A stretch of 64,000 bases of DNA from positions 95,958 through 159,957 of the forward strand of contig CAJNOJ010000232.1 of the NCBI GenBank assembly GCA_905250025.1, written 5' to 3'. Of this stretch, positions 11,553 through 27,390 are shown one piece after another. Source of the stretch: Adineta ricciae. Lineage: Eukaryota > Rotifera > Eurotatoria > Adinetida > Adinetidae. A program made the position numbers and the translations under genes. Positions within the stretch are counted from its first letter, which is position 1; every line of letters starts with the position of its first letter. Under the pieces are notes generated by a model. It worked only from the letters and a program-made list of their open reading frames with translations, did no database searches and was not told where the DNA came from.

Positions 11553-12628
11553 ATGCTACTGCTGAAAGGTATTGAAATTCTATACTATTTGATCTTTTGT
11601 ATATATTTACATATGAATTTAGTTCTGTGGATTTGTATTTTGACGAATAACATCTCATGCTCAATGTATTATTTAAATAATTTCCACACTGACTATCCAG
11701 ATGCTCATGTAATCGTTGTGGGTTGTGGCGACACCGTATCACTTTCCTGTCCGACAGACTCAGACAACGATCTTTTTCGATCAGCATCCTTAGTAAGCGG
11801 ATTATCGAGTTTGATGAGTACGAATGTGTCATTTTGACTTCTCTCTCGTTTTTCAAGGTACCAGCAATGTGGTTTCGTTTATATGAAAATGCTTATCCTC
11901 AAGCATTGATTCTTGGTGATCGTCAATTAATTGATGATCAACGTTTCATGTTACGTACACAAAATCAAGATCGTCATCTTGAAATAGTCGGCGCAAGAAA
12001 AGACGATCAAGGTTATTATATCTGTAAGACGGGAAACACAGTCCGATCAAGTTATAACTTAACTATTATGAGTATGAAATATCATCGGATAAACAGCAAA
12101 GTGCAGTTTTTCTTTTTTTTTTACTAGCTGATACATGTATTGGTATCATTCCCAATCACACGCATGTTAATATCAATGATCCTATTCGTCTTGTCTGTCG
12201 TATACGTTCGACGGATGCATTTAACGAAAAAAATATACGTGTGCAGTGGACACGGAACGAGTATCCATTGGTCAATATAGCTGAAAGTCTTTCGAATTAC
12301 TCTTCTATCGATGGAACGTTGTACGAAACATTAATCATACGAAAAGCACGAAAAATCGATACGGGGACTTACACGTGTCGATATGGTTCACTTTTATCTG
12401 CAACAGCTCATGTCATTGTCAATCAATGTATGTTATTTTCTCTTCTCAATCATCCCTTTCCTGATTACTAGTTGTCTTCTAGATCCTGGTGGTAGTAAAT
12501 CACGTCGTCTCATCTCCCAGATCAATGGGAACAAATCCTTCTTGAAAGCATCTTTACGAACAGTAGTAGTCAGTCTTTTTATATTGTATATCAACTTGTT
12601 TTCGTCATCACCTCGTAAATATATATAA
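11553..12628 (+). CDS. two-Ig-domain membrane or GPI-anchored protein, about 258 aa
   Basis: Exons 11553..11792, 11858..12071, 12128..12427 and 12483..12628; introns of 65, 56 and 55 bp. Both Ig domains are plain. The first has VSLSCP, then MWFRLYE, and DDQGYYICK. The second has IRLVCRI, VQWTRNE, and DTGTYTCRY. Cysteine pairs, the core Trp and the D-x-G-x-Y-x-C motif are all present. A hydrophobic N-terminus (start either 11553 or the Met at 11613, MNLVLWICIL) acts as signal peptide. The C-terminal hydrophobic stretch (VVVSLFILYINLF) ends the protein, giving either a single-pass anchor with almost no cytoplasmic tail or a GPI signal. It is likely a cell-surface adhesion or recognition protein; no ortholog is assigned. 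Confidence 0.85.
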
Positions 12629-12693
12629 ATATATAGATATACACAGAATTTTATTCATTGAAAATGTTCTGAACAGACACAACAAAAAGCATT

Positions 12694-12962
12694 TTACTCT
12701 ACGACGATAGTTTGTCCGTCGGGATTTGTTACAGAAATCGAAGGCAGCACGGTACCTAAATATTTTCGAAAACAACAATAGCAATAACGAGATTCAACGA
12801 TGAAGTAGATAAGAACTACGTACAGTTTTCAGCTTTATCGGGCTTTTCTTGAGGATTATGTGACGAACCGAAGAATTTAGCGATTTGATGTATAAACACT
12901 GCGATTTGAAACCGTTTCGCCGGCGGCAACGATGTTTTTGCATTTGAGTCTGACAATGACAT
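12694..12962 (-). CDS. small protein, 66 aa, unknown
   Basis: Two exons, 12962..12824 and 12755..12694, with a 68-bp intron (GTACGT donor, TTTAG acceptor). The product starts MSLSDSNAKTSLPPAKRF, continues with a short amphipathic helix (QIAVFIHQIAKFFG) and ends SVTNPDGQTIVVE. No signal peptide, cysteine cluster or known domain. Neither exon alone is long. The support is a clean ATG, consistent frame across strong splice sites and natural composition. It is convergent with the two-Ig gene, 65 bp away. Function unknown. Confidence 0.5.
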
Positions 12963-14361
12963 GACTTTTATCTATGATATATTTGTACACAGACTAAACG
13001 GCGTTCTACTCTCCTGGGCGATCGAAAATTACCTTATGTCGGCGATTAGACATTTATCGTTATATATTTACGACACGTTGAGTACCTGTAGATGAAAAGT
13101 CGGACGAGTAAGGAGGAAAAACCAATCTCCATTTTCATTTACTTCTCTTTCTTTCGAATATTATGCAAATGGAGGGTTGTTTTTCGATAGATACTATTGA
13201 TTCATAACTATCATTATTATTAATAAATACACGAGCTTGATTTGATGAATAACTAGAAACTAAAACGAAATAATCGGAAAAAATTATTCGACGGGCGTGT
13301 AGAAAAGAAAAAAGAAATGTCAAAACATGATAGAATATGCACATCGGGGTTTTTTCTTCTCTTCAGACCAATGGGTTAATGTCAATCAAAAAGAGATAGA
13401 AAAGAAATGGTTATCTCAGTGAATAGAACGTATTTCGTGTAAACGTATGTAGAATGTTAACATGAACGGAGAAGAAAAAAGATTCATGTGACACTTTTCA
13501 AGATGTACTCAACTTTTATTAATAGAACGGCGATCGATGCAAAGTTCGAGAGTGTTCAAACGTCGTCGTGTTGTTTTCAAGTATGTCGAACGCATTGGAA
13601 TTGATGCAAGCTTGATAAATTTTTCTTTCTTGATGAGTTAGCAGATTATGATCTATAATTAATGAGTGTCTACTGAATCATTTTAGGTTCGCCATTAATT
13701 ATTTATCGAAAGGTTAATGATCAAAACAATCATGCGCAATTGACGTTGCGTACTTTCGTGAACTATCACTTTATGTGTCATCTCTGAATGAAAGAAACGA
13801 TTTCGATTGTTGAATAGGAAATCAACATGGCGTTGTTTTCTGATAAATATCATTTTCGGCTAATAGAATTGATTGTCACTTAAATGGTAGGAGAAAAGCT
13901 GAAATTACTTCTAATTCTGTTAAGAATATTTGCCCATGATGAGAAAGAAGTCGGCTTGACTGGTGACATATGTAATTGATGACCTTGAAGGACAAAAAAA
14001 CACAGTGTGAATAATAATGAAACAAGGGAATTTCTCAAGCGAAACAGTCAATGATAAAAGATTAAACTGATCCGAACTGTATTTCGTTTATAATGACATA
14101 AGTTCTATCTGTTTGTTTGCACTAGACAATGAATAGTTCATGCCATACGATCTCTGATCGATAAATAAAGTTATTACATTCGATATGTCAACTAATTTCA
14201 TTTGTCTGCTTGTATCTGCGCAAGAGAATATGGAAATGTCATGTAATGCGATCTTTTTTTTTCTCGATTCATTCCGCAATGCAACACTAGACATCGACTG
14301 CAGCTGTTATTTTTATTTTTTTTTCAAGTCATTCAGCGGAACAAAACAAAACAGACATATG
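12963..14361. other. intergenic
   Basis: AT-rich, with no convincing exon on either strand. It lies between the 5' end of the 66-aa gene and the 3' end of the MRPL19 cluster. Confidence 0.5.
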
Positions 14362-15658
14362 TTATTGTGAAGTAGATGAACTTGGTCGATTGGCCTTCGG
14401 AGCATCATCTAAAATCGCTTTCCGTCCCGCTGCTTTTTGTCGCGTACGCGTGATCTTCACATTTTCTTTACTATCAATACGATATTGTGCTAGATCTTGT
14501 TTGTGTTTCTCAATATCTTCGAAAATTTCAGCACGATCATCATCGTGAATCTCCGTTCGATATTGTCGCATGATATCCCATTGACGCCATGGTTGACTGT
14601 AACGTTCGCTAGCTTTGCCTACACTACGCGGTAGTTTTGGAAGAAGAACACCTTTCAAATCATGACGTTCCCATTTGTATTGCCAATGAGTACTTGTAAT
14701 AGGTACCTAAGCGATCAATTAACCATTGAATGAAGTCAGTGATAAAACGGGAGACATTCCTACTTGAATTGTGTTTAAAGGTACACCTGAACCAGGTGGC
14801 AATTTAACTGGTTCCATATCAAATGGAAATGTACAGTACTCTGGTGGTGCATCGCGTAGATAAGCGAGATTTTCATCTAAACGTCGTTCGAGTTTCAAAA
14901 CTTCGATTTTTGTTATTGTTGGATTGTATAGTTCATAGATAATTTCCACCCCTAAATGAAATCAATATCGAATTTTCAGTCATGAAAGCATGAACGTCTT
15001 ACCAACTCCATCAACGATATTTCTCAATGTAAATTGATGTTTTAGTCCATGTCTTTCACGTTGAATACAGATACCAACAAATCTATTGCGTCGATTTGGT
15101 GCATACGGATCAGCAGATGTTACACCAAGGACACTTCCTATTAAAATATTCATTTCATTTAGAGAACGTTGTGTTTTCGTCACAAATCCATACCGACATA
15201 AAATTCTGGTATTTCAATTTGTTGTCGCCGACGAAACATATCTTTTCGTTCAAGTTTTTCCAAGATACGATCGCGTAAATACGGAATTGGATTAGGTAGA
15301 AAATCTGGATAGACATATCTGATACAAAAATGTTCGCTGTTTGATCTGTTTTTCATGGAAGAATATTTCTTTCATACTTGAAATCATGTGGTGTAGTGCG
15401 TAGATTCGGTGTTTTGTCGTCTTTCGGTGGAGAAACACCAACTGCAGCACCTGCTTTTGCCTTTCCTAAGGGCGACTGTCTATGATGTTCGACAAGTTGA
15501 TCAGGGATATGTCCACGCTGCTTGTAACGTACCACCGATATCAAGACTAGAAACACAGTTTCAATAGATCGAAGAAATTATATCTGTAACCGACCTGATC
15601 TCAATATCTGCTGATTGTTGAGCAGGAATTTGTTTGAATTCGAAAATGCTAATGCCAT
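14362..15658 (-). CDS. MRPL19: mitochondrial large-subunit ribosomal protein bL19m, 341 aa
   Basis: Six exons: 15658..15595, 15546..15378, 15318..15194, 15137..15003, 14951..14764, 14706..14362; introns of 48-59 bp and frames consistent throughout. The bL19 core is unmistakable: a GSVLGVTSADPYAPNRRNRF segment, GICIQRERHGL, TLRNIVDGVGVEI, ELYNP, LEKRLDE-type LERRLDENLAYLRDAPPEY, as in animal MRPL19. The N-terminal 90 residues are variable and would include the mitochondrial targeting region. The C-terminal tail (about 60 residues, basic, Ser-rich end) is longer than usual; human MRPL19 is about 292 aa. It works in the mitochondrial ribosome. It is the last gene of the cluster, only 49 bp after the IARS2 stop codon. 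Confidence 0.95.
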
Positions 15659-15677
15659 TTTGCAATCAAATGTTCAT

Positions 15678-15700
15678 CTGAAAGAAAAGAAACCAAACAA
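15678..15700 (-). promoter_or_regulatory. candidate spliced-leader acceptor between IARS2 and MRPL19
   Basis: On the minus strand a strong pyrimidine tract ending TTTCTTTCAG fills most of the 49-bp gap, with AG at 15679-15678, 19 nt before the MRPL19 ATG. There is no room for a promoter or a normal cis intron. Confidence 0.7.
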
Positions 15701-15707
15701 AATCAAC

Positions 15708-19398
<3,691 letters not shown>

Positions 19399-19420
19399 CT
19401 AGTAGACATAGAGAACAATA
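19399..19420 (-). promoter_or_regulatory. candidate spliced-leader acceptor at the IARS2 start
   Basis: On the minus strand a pyrimidine-rich stretch (GTTCTCTATGTCTACTAG) ends exactly at the base before the IARS2 ATG, so the leader would join directly to the start codon. CDIPT ends 288 bp upstream on the same strand. Confidence 0.55.
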
Positions 19421-19686
19421 TATAGATATTTAAATATATAAGACTTTAATGAGACAAGAGATAAAATAAACACGCAGACAAATACAATAATTAAAAAAAG
19501 GTAGTGTTATCCATCGATGCTGACAGATAACTGGTGCTAAGTGTTTTCTTTTGTTGATTTTTCTTCAGGTAAAATAAACCGAATGAATGACTAGCTGACA
19601 ATGTTGTAATAAGAATGATGATTATCGAAGGAAATGAACAGAATACAGTGAAAAATGAAACTGAAAGTAAAACCCGATGAGGTGGA

Positions 19687-20707
19687 TTATTTGGCTTTGG
19701 CAGTTTTAGCGCGTTCAGCTTCGTCAAGTGCAGCCATGTCAAGCGAGGCGGTATACAAATGAATCAAACTGATAATTTGTTTTCCAACCATAATCGGTGT
19801 CACAGCGTACAGAATCACACGCCAAAGACCAAGGGCATATTTGCCGATTGTGAGTACTGAAATGATACAAATTGTTAATGACAATGTTGAGAAAGTAGAT
19901 GAAGAAAGTTTCGTTCTTACTCGCAGGACCTTCGCCGAAATGAAGCATGTAGACCATTGAAAACCAGAGTTCATTTCCAGCGCACATGGTAAAAAGAACT
20001 TTCTGAAATGTAGAACTTTTCATTGAAAATCTTTGTTTCTTCGAGATGACAATCTCACTCGTGAGGTATAATAAAGACGAAGAATCGGATTACCAGATAA
20101 ATCAATTTTTTTATGACTCTCCGAACCTTTGACAGTTGCACTAGAATTAAATGCCATCAAAAAAATGATTTCGAAAATTATCGACGTAGTTACGCATGTA
20201 AATGAAGCCAATGACTAGCAACATCAATCGCAGCCCAAAGCTGAAAGAATAATGCCCATTTCGGGTAGAACATTGCCAAAACAAAACATAAACACATTGT
20301 TGAACATCGATCAATCAGCATATCGAACATAGCTCCGAATTTTGTACCTGATAAACCATTTTCAATGTCATTTATTCAGCTCAATGATAAAACTTACTTT
20401 GACCAAGTGCTCGAGCGGCATGTCCATCAAGTGCATCGAGAAATTCGCTAGTTAAATAACAAAATATTGTTATTTTCGGATGCGTCGGCATAAAATAGAA
20501 CGAAGCAATCGAAAGAAAAACTCGTATATAACCTAAAAGATCCACGAATGTTTTATTAAAATCTTTGTCAAATCTTCGTGTCTCACCAATGATATTCGGT
20601 ATGAATAAAAATATATTATTTGTTTTCAACAAAGCGTCCAACGAGTCGATCGTTTGCGTTTCTGATGAAACTTTCTTCGGCGTCGATGCAGAAGTAGTGG
20701 TAGCCAT
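19687..20707 (-). CDS. CDIPT: CDP-diacylglycerol-inositol 3-phosphatidyltransferase (PI synthase), 247 aa
   Basis: Six exons: 20707..20587, 20532..20398, 20347..20194, 20140..20059, 20002..19921, 19856..19687. This ER membrane enzyme makes phosphatidylinositol from CDP-DAG and myo-inositol. The CDP-alcohol phosphatidyltransferase motif D-G-x2-A-R-x8-G-x3-D-x3-D is complete (D76, G77, R81, G90, D94, D98). Further family blocks: FLFIPNIIGYIRV, SESHKKIDLSGNP, LRLYYTS, CAGNELWF, MAALDEAERAK. There are several hydrophobic segments. Human CDIPT is 213 aa; the extra length is a Ser/Thr-rich N-terminus. It starts 94 bp after METTL4 on the same strand. Confidence 0.97.
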
Positions 20708-20730
20708 TAGTTATGCTGACAATCAAATAT

Positions 20731-20752
20731 CTGAAAGACAAAGAATCTTCTC
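20731..20752 (-). promoter_or_regulatory. candidate spliced-leader acceptor between METTL4 and CDIPT
   Basis: The minus-strand tract TTCTTTGTCTTTCAG ends at 20731, 23 nt before the CDIPT ATG, inside the 94-bp gap between the two genes. Confidence 0.65.
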
Positions 20753-20801
20753 ATCAAACAATATTCTCTTCAAATAGATCAATCGATTGATGTTTTAAGA
20801 C

Positions 20802-22538
20802 CTACGAGAAAAACACGATAAACAAAAAGAAATGATCGTCAATGAAGAACGTTACTTCATTTCCTACAGATGTGAAGTTTGGTAAAAGATTTCGAGCATA
20901 GATCTCCAGACACTGATCATGATCATCCTTGGGAAGATCAATCAGCTTTCGGAATAATAAATGTAACGCTGGTTTTACTGAATGAATCAAAGCAGGTACC
21001 TAAATAAATGACGGAATGGAAAATCGAGATCAAAAAGAGGAAGTCAGATACACTGCAGATAATTTTCGTGGTATTCTTCAACGTTTCGAATCGACTCTCG
21101 TCTCCACTGTAGCCAAGGATCAATGTTTCATACGATTTTTTATCTGCGGATGTCAAATCAAGAACTGATTCACCCGAAAGAGTCACCTAAAACCAAGTTG
21201 TTCAAAGTGATGGACAATGAATGATCAAACGATATCTTTGTGAAAACAAATCTTTTGTCATACTTTCAACCAATACCATGTAGTTAAATATTGACAATTC
21301 CATTTACGAAATAATTCATCTTTGACAAACTCTTCTACTCGATCACAATTTGTTGACCAACAGCAAATCAATGACGGACGCGATCGGTCAATTAAATGTT
21401 CGACTGGTAAATTTTTGATATCATCAAATTCTGACCAGGAATACGGACGATTACGTCGCACACTCTTATTCAGCCAAGGAGGATCAATGACAATGAATGA
21501 ATACTTTCTTTCTTCTTCAAAAGAAACCGGTCGTTGAAAATTTTCAAAAGCTTTTCTTTTCTCACCGTTTACAAGTAACGTTATATTCTTTATATCAGAC
21601 CACAGAAAACGGCAGTTTTCTGGTAATAGAAGGCGCCCGGCGACAGCAGTATCAATTATACTTGCGTGAGTTTTATCATGCGTATAAACAACATTAGGTT
21701 GTATGCCTAATTTTGATGCACGGAGGAAATAATCTATAGAATTCACATCGAAGTAACGAGAGAATCGTGGCACAAAAAAAACAATTTTACCAGTTAAGAG
21801 AATACGCTGGATTGGTGCTCTTCGATCACTTTGTTGAGTAGCGATATCAGCGAAAGGAACATCGTCAAACGTGTGTGCGGTTTGAGCTATCGAAGTATCG
21901 TTGATGAATGATAAGTTATCTTTACAAAAATTCACTGCTTGGTTTAACTATTCATAATGAGAATGTGAAGAGCGGTTGGTAAATTAGATTTTACTTTTGA
22001 AATCAAATCGTTGTCAGTATTGTCAAACACGTCATCGTGAGTTCGCTTCTAAAAGAAAAATATTTATTTGCCAAAGGCAAAGACGCGGTTGATTAGAAGG
22101 TTAAATGTAACTATTTTATTCCAATCACGCTAGGCCAATGGAAGAAATGAAAGCAGAGAATACGAAACGTGTTTCTTATCTTTCCTCCTCTCTTGCAACA
22201 GACAGTCTCATTAGAACATCGACGTAAAAAAACATCTGAAGAGAAAATGCTCAAGAACTTGGCGTGAGAAGCAGCAAATGGGTATCCATTAGATTATAGT
22301 CAACATATTAACTACGAACTCCTCCTACCGCATTCTTTTTCTTCTTTCTCGCCATTTGTCCGCTAGTTGGCCTCCGAAATGGTTGTTCCACATAAAACAA
22401 ATCTTTCCTCCACGTCAAATTTATTCTACTATCAGCATCGACACTCTGTTTCCAATCTTTTGTATGTGTATAAATATGGTTTAAAAACTTGATTTGATCA
22501 AGAATGACAAATTGCTTGTCGTCGTGGCAATGAATCAT
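20802..22538 (-). CDS. METTL4: METTL4-type N6-adenine methyltransferase, 426 aa
   Basis: Exons 22538..22329, 22048..21995, 21947..21264, 21186..21052, 20999..20802. An MT-A70-family SAM-dependent methyltransferase. The catalytic DPPW lies at residues 243-246 (FIVIDPPW), followed by NKSVRRNRPYSW. Downstream blocks match METTL4: CCWSTN, TTWYWLKVTLSGE, KKSYETLILGY, ALIHSVKP and LEIYARNLLPNFTSVGNE. In other animals METTL4 methylates U2 snRNA (m6Am) and has been proposed to place 6mA in DNA. The link from exon 1 to exon 2 crosses a 280-bp intron and is supported by phase and a basic KKKKN stretch, so the N-terminus is less certain. The ATG at 22538 was preferred to a TTG two codons upstream. Confidence 0.9.
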
Positions 22539-23194
22539 CAGCAATCTAAAGAATACGTGTAACGTGGCAGTTTACGTTTCTTTTTTTTTTTTAAAGAAAG
22601 AAAAGACGAAAAAGAAGAACATCTTCATTGCTTGTGAATCATCATGTTTTTCAAATATGACAATAGAAGGTACAAAGAAAAAGAAAAAAAAAGAAGTGAG
22701 CAGACATCGATTTGTTTGAATTATAATACAGAAAAAAGTCGAAGAAAAAGGAGATCATTGTTTTTGAAACACACTTCCTTTGGAATATTCTCCTTCAGAT
22801 TCCTGTGAAACCGTTTAGCGTGTTTGTCTCTTGTTGTACACAATACATTGACAAAACGATAAGAAAGAAAAGAGAAGATAATCTAGCATAGTCACAGAAC
22901 GAAGACGAGAAACACATTGATGATATTCATAAGTCTAGCTAGATGATAAAGATGAGGAATTAAATACACGCAAGGAAATTGTTTACTACTAATAGAAGGA
23001 ATTGAAATGATATGGATATGTTCGAAAAAAAGAAGAAGAAGAAATCTCGCTGACCGAATGAGAAAAACGAAAAAGTCAGAGAATTGACTTTGACAAGAAT
23101 GAAGTAACACACAGTCAGAGTAAAGAAATGAAAAAGTAATCAACATATACAATGAATAGGAGACGAAATGAGTGAATGCGAAATAGATTACATC
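22539..23194. other. intergenic, purine-rich
   Basis: Poly-A and GA tracts and an acceptor-like TTCTTTAG (minus) just before the METTL4 start. No gene seen. Confidence 0.5.
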
Positions 23195-24661
23195 TCATTT
23201 ACGTGGTCGTAATTTTCGTACATATTCTTCATTTGATTCGGGCGTGGTCGCAGAAGATTTCGGTGTTTTTTGCGTAGCACTTGTTCGTGCTTTTTTCGGT
23301 GGAGTTTGAACTGGTTCACTTTCAGATACGGCAGCAGTTGTTGTAGTAGCTGTTGCTTCTGTCTTATCTACATCCATTTGTTGCTCATCATTCGTTGAGC
23401 TAGAAGCTTTGCCCTTCGGCGATGCTTTCGCTTTCTTTGAAGCGCTAACTGGTGGAGATGATGATGCACCACGTTTTTTTCCCGCACCTGTTGATGCTTG
23501 TGCACTTTTGCGTGGAGATGGAGTTCTCTTTCGCTTCTTGCTGTCTGCATCATCGTCACCATCATCTTCCTCGTCGGCTGTAGAGGGAACTACTGCTGTA
23601 TCCGCCGTCTCTTTGACTTCCTCTGCTGTGCTACTATCTGTAAACACGAAAAAAAAACAAATAAGAGTATAAATGTTTTTAATTAATTATGAACAGAAAA
23701 ATGAATGGACCTGCTGGAGTGATCTCGGTAGCTAACGTTGGAGCTTGACGTTTAGCACGTTTTGGAGTTGATGGAGGTTCAGGTTGACTCGTAGTTGAAG
23801 GTTTAGCGTCGTCAATTGCTGTTTGTTCTTCATCATTTTGTGATGAGGATGTAGTAGCAGATTTTCGACCACGTGACGATTGGCGTGTTGGCGGGGTTGA
23901 TACTGCTGGAGATTTGGTTTTTCCACGAGGAGACTAATGTGAGGAAACGATAAAAGATGAGTAAATACATTTTTAAAATCATATCCATTTACTTTGCTTT
24001 TAGGCTCCGGTGTTTTGGTTGATTCAGCTGCAACAGTAGCTTCAGGAACTGTGGTTGACGCAGGAACATTATTCGAAGAAGATGAAGTTGATGTCGGTTC
24101 AGTCGAAGAAACAGGAGCATTTTCAGTATCGGTAACTGATGCAGATACTGATTGATCTTTTGTAACATCTACTGACGTTGAGATCGCCGGTTCGGATCCT
24201 GTTGGTTCAGCACTAACAGTTGGTTGACTGGATAATGTCGGTACAGAATCATTTTGACTTGAGTTTTCAACTGGATTTTGCGCGGTTGATGTTGAAGTCG
24301 ATCCTTCTTCTGCTGCTGCTGCTTGATTGCCATTAGTATTGGTCGTTGAGCTAACAGATGCAACTGTTTCAGCATCGGTTTTACCATTTTGACCGTTTAC
24401 ATGTACATCGGCTGAACTACTTGCACGATTATCGACTTTTTCAGGTTCCTTCGTTCCATTACCAAGACTTTCATTAGCTTTAATATCGTTGGCTGTGTCA
24501 TTTTGCCCATTTTTCGTCGGTTCTGGTGTGTCTAATTTCTCAGCTCCTCCCAAGTCATTATTCGGCTGTTGTTGCTGTTGAAGTTTCGTTTGTGACACTC
24601 CACTACCAAAGACAGGAACCGATAAGTTTGGTTCATAATCATCGGCCGAATGAATCGACAT
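23195..24661 (-). CDS. basic, low-complexity nuclear-type protein, 444 aa
   Basis: Three exons: 24661..23993, 23933..23711, 23637..23195. The first half is Ser/Thr/Asn-rich and acidic. The second half alternates SPRGK/TPPK/SPRK segments with acidic blocks and has strong nuclear-localisation patches (KKRKRTPSPRK, KKAKASPKGK, RKLRPRK at the C-terminus). SSRGRKSA is AT-hook-like (GR flanked by basic residues), and the TPxK/SPxK repeats recall histone H1 tails and CDK sites. It is probably a disordered chromatin-associated protein; the specific role is unknown. The ATG at 24661 (MSIHSADDYEPN) was chosen over a TTG five codons upstream. Confidence 0.75.
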
Positions 24662-25910
24662 TACGATAACGTTCAATTAAGTGAGGAGAAATCTAAAATG
24701 ATCAAAGTTCACCGAGTACAACGAGGCGCATTCATGTCAACAGTTCTCAATAAAAACAAATAAAATCAACGATTATTGGTTTGTACCTATTTCAAACTAT
24801 CTTTTGCACTCAAACGCAAAGGAAAGAACATTTGTTTTATTTTGAATCATCAATGTGTAGACCTCCGAACACTTTTCTTCTCTCTTGCTTTTCTCCAACA
24901 CTTGCTTTGTTCAATGCATAGTGCATAGACATGTTAAATTGAAGCGAGAAAACAAAGGGTTAGTACACAGAAAAATATGATGCTATCTTTCTTCGTTCTT
25001 CCGTTTTATTCTACTTTATCGTCGTGTGTCAAAGGAGGAATAGAATAAACGAAGCCATCCGCTGGCTAGAAAATAAAATAACTATGGTTCTTATGAATCA
25101 TATAGTAAATATAAATAAATAACAAATAACGAAAGCGACATCATTCGATCATTGAATAATTATCCAATCACTTTTCAGTGATCTATTCAATTTAGTTCTA
25201 TCGCTGCATTCAGCGACATCGCCAAGTTTCGATAAAGATCTCAGTATATGATAGTATATCGATTTTCAACGTATATGTATGACGGAAAAGTGTAAAGGGA
25301 TCGAATTAACTTTACAGTCGCTTATAAACCTTTGTTAGTTTAATTATTGCTAAGATTCTTGCTGAAGTTTTGAACTTGACTAGGCACGATAATTGTATAT
25401 TGAACTTTCAGCTTACATGACTATGTACGCATGTTATTAAACGTTCAGAGGAAGATAAATGATCAGTTGTCAATTCTTCTGCTCAGAGATAGGAAGTATC
25501 ATGACTACTGACAAGCTACGAAATCAGAATCGTTGCATTAAAAAGTGCTCGGCAGATTACGAAATCCGGCTGATGACGAACAACTAAAATGTTCTATTGT
25601 GTTCACTACCACGACCATCGTTCATAGGCGCGGAAAACGGTGTCAAATAAAAAGAAGATTTTATCGATACTCTTCGATCAATATAACATTCGTTATTCGA
25701 TTATCTTTTGCATGGTGTAGATGTACAGGATAGATGGGATGAGAAACCGAAACTGATTATAATCGATCAGTGAATCTATCAATCATATTTTTTATTTTTT
25801 GCCGAAAAACGTTTTTCTCTATCTGATGAATCATCCGTTATGCTTATTTATTCGATTTTGTCTCGTGTGTTTGTTACTCTTTTCTTAATACATGTAAATA
25901 AGATTCAGCA
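24662..25910. other. divergent promoter region
   Basis: AT-rich and without a gene, between the minus-strand nuclear-type protein and the plus-strand coiled-coil protein. Both genes have acceptor-like sites right before their start codons (24694-24693 minus; 25907-25908 plus). Confidence 0.5.
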
Positions 25911-27390
25911 ATGTACACTACTACGTCTGCTCAAAGCCTTGAAGAGCTCAATCGACAGAAGCAACAAGTAGAAATGATTCGACAGTATTTACAAGTCACA
26001 AATGTCAATTCAATAAATCCCGTTCCGATCAAACACCCGACACCAGTTGTCGAATCATGTCCAGTCACCAGTGTCGCAAGTACGAAATACCCAAAAACGA
26101 GTTAAACTGAATCAATTTCTTTTCTTGTTGATTAGTCATACCGTCATTAGCGTCGTTGAATTTAGCTGAACTTCGAGTAGATTTGAAGATGGCTGAAGAA
26201 CGTGTCGAACGTTTACGAGAAGAGTTGGAAGAAATGAGAAGAAAACGTCACGATTCTCTAGTACGATCTCCTCCTCCACCATACGTACCTCCATCTACCA
26301 AACAAGCAAGTTCAGAATCAGTAAATCACAGCAGAACTACTCCACCACCTCCGTTTGTACAGGAAGTAAAAACTAAGAAAATTTTTCCTCTCATCTCCTG
26401 ACATAACAATAATCTTCTTAAAGCTTACATCATCATCTCAACAACAACAACAGCAGCAGCAGCAGCAACAAAATCCACGCTCGATCGCTCCTAATATGAT
26501 CTCATCCCCAATACTATTCTCTCCTCGCAATTCTTTTAATCATTTCACCCCAATTTCAGGTGAAATAAGCGCTGCTTGAAGCTTCTATTTGCTTTTGTCA
26601 TTCATCCATTATTCAAAGAATTTCTCAAAGCCTTTTGTTTATGAATGCTTTAGTAGATGCGTCGAAAGATCATTGTCAACGACAATTTCTTCTGACAATG
26701 AGTCAACATCGTGAACAGCTTGTCGTTCATCTGGACTCGTTAAAGCAAGCTTTGAACTCCCTCGAGCGATTAGCTACGTTGGAGCCGACACGCACTGAAC
26801 TTCATCTTGCTAATATGAAGTAAATGATGCTTATATTTACCGTTCTCACGTTTCTTCTCTCGTTAGACTTGATAAAATCCAGCAGAAAAGTCGACAACTT
26901 CGTGCTTTGAAATCCAATCGTGCAAATCAGCACTCACCGTTTATTGAATGTCGCATCCGACAGCTAGAACACGATTTAGTCTACATGCTAAGTGAGCATC
27001 AAAAAGACGTTCAAGCCAAACTTGAACTTAACGAACAACAAAGTCTCCTTCTACTTAAAATTATGCAAGTACAAGATGAATTATCATCTGTCGATCAACA
27101 AATCCAACAGTAAATCCATAAATGTTATTTCTATTCTAACAATACTGCGTATTCAATTTAGATTATCACAAAATAATAACAATAACAGCAGTAGTAAGGA
27201 CATGCAACGCATAAATTTATCATCATCGTCCGATGAAATGTATACACAACAACAACAACCGCCCCAATATCCATTGCGTTTTGTCAATGCAACAAATAAC
27301 TCTCATGAACAATCTTTTCCATTTCGAGATCGAACAGACAATAATCCCTTGTCACGAATATCTAATATTTATTCTCACCAGTCTCATTAA
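25911..27390 (+). CDS. coiled-coil protein with PPPPY motif and Gln run, 390 aa
   Basis: Six exons: 25911..26079, 26136..26365, 26424..26559, 26654..26819, 26867..27109, 27162..27390. The fourth exon was set at 26654 because only that acceptor keeps the frame. Residues 60-95 are heptad-rich (ELRVDLKMAEERVERLREELEEMRRK). A proline stretch follows with PPPPY (a WW-domain ligand motif) and a second TPPPPF. Then come a run of about ten Gln, two more helical segments (a region rich in Leu and Arg from residue 180 to 290), and an Asn/Ser-rich tail. It is probably a cytoplasmic scaffold. No family is recognised. AATAAA lies at 27473. The ATG sits two bases after an AG acceptor. Confidence 0.75.

Noticed and set aside
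23409..23672. Plus-strand ORF opposite the nuclear-type protein
   Set aside because: Antisense shadow of a Lys/Ser/Ala-rich coding exon; composition is not natural.
26619..26653. Alternative start of the fourth coiled-coil-protein exon at 26619
   Set aside because: It breaks the reading frame; the acceptor at 26652-26653 restores it.
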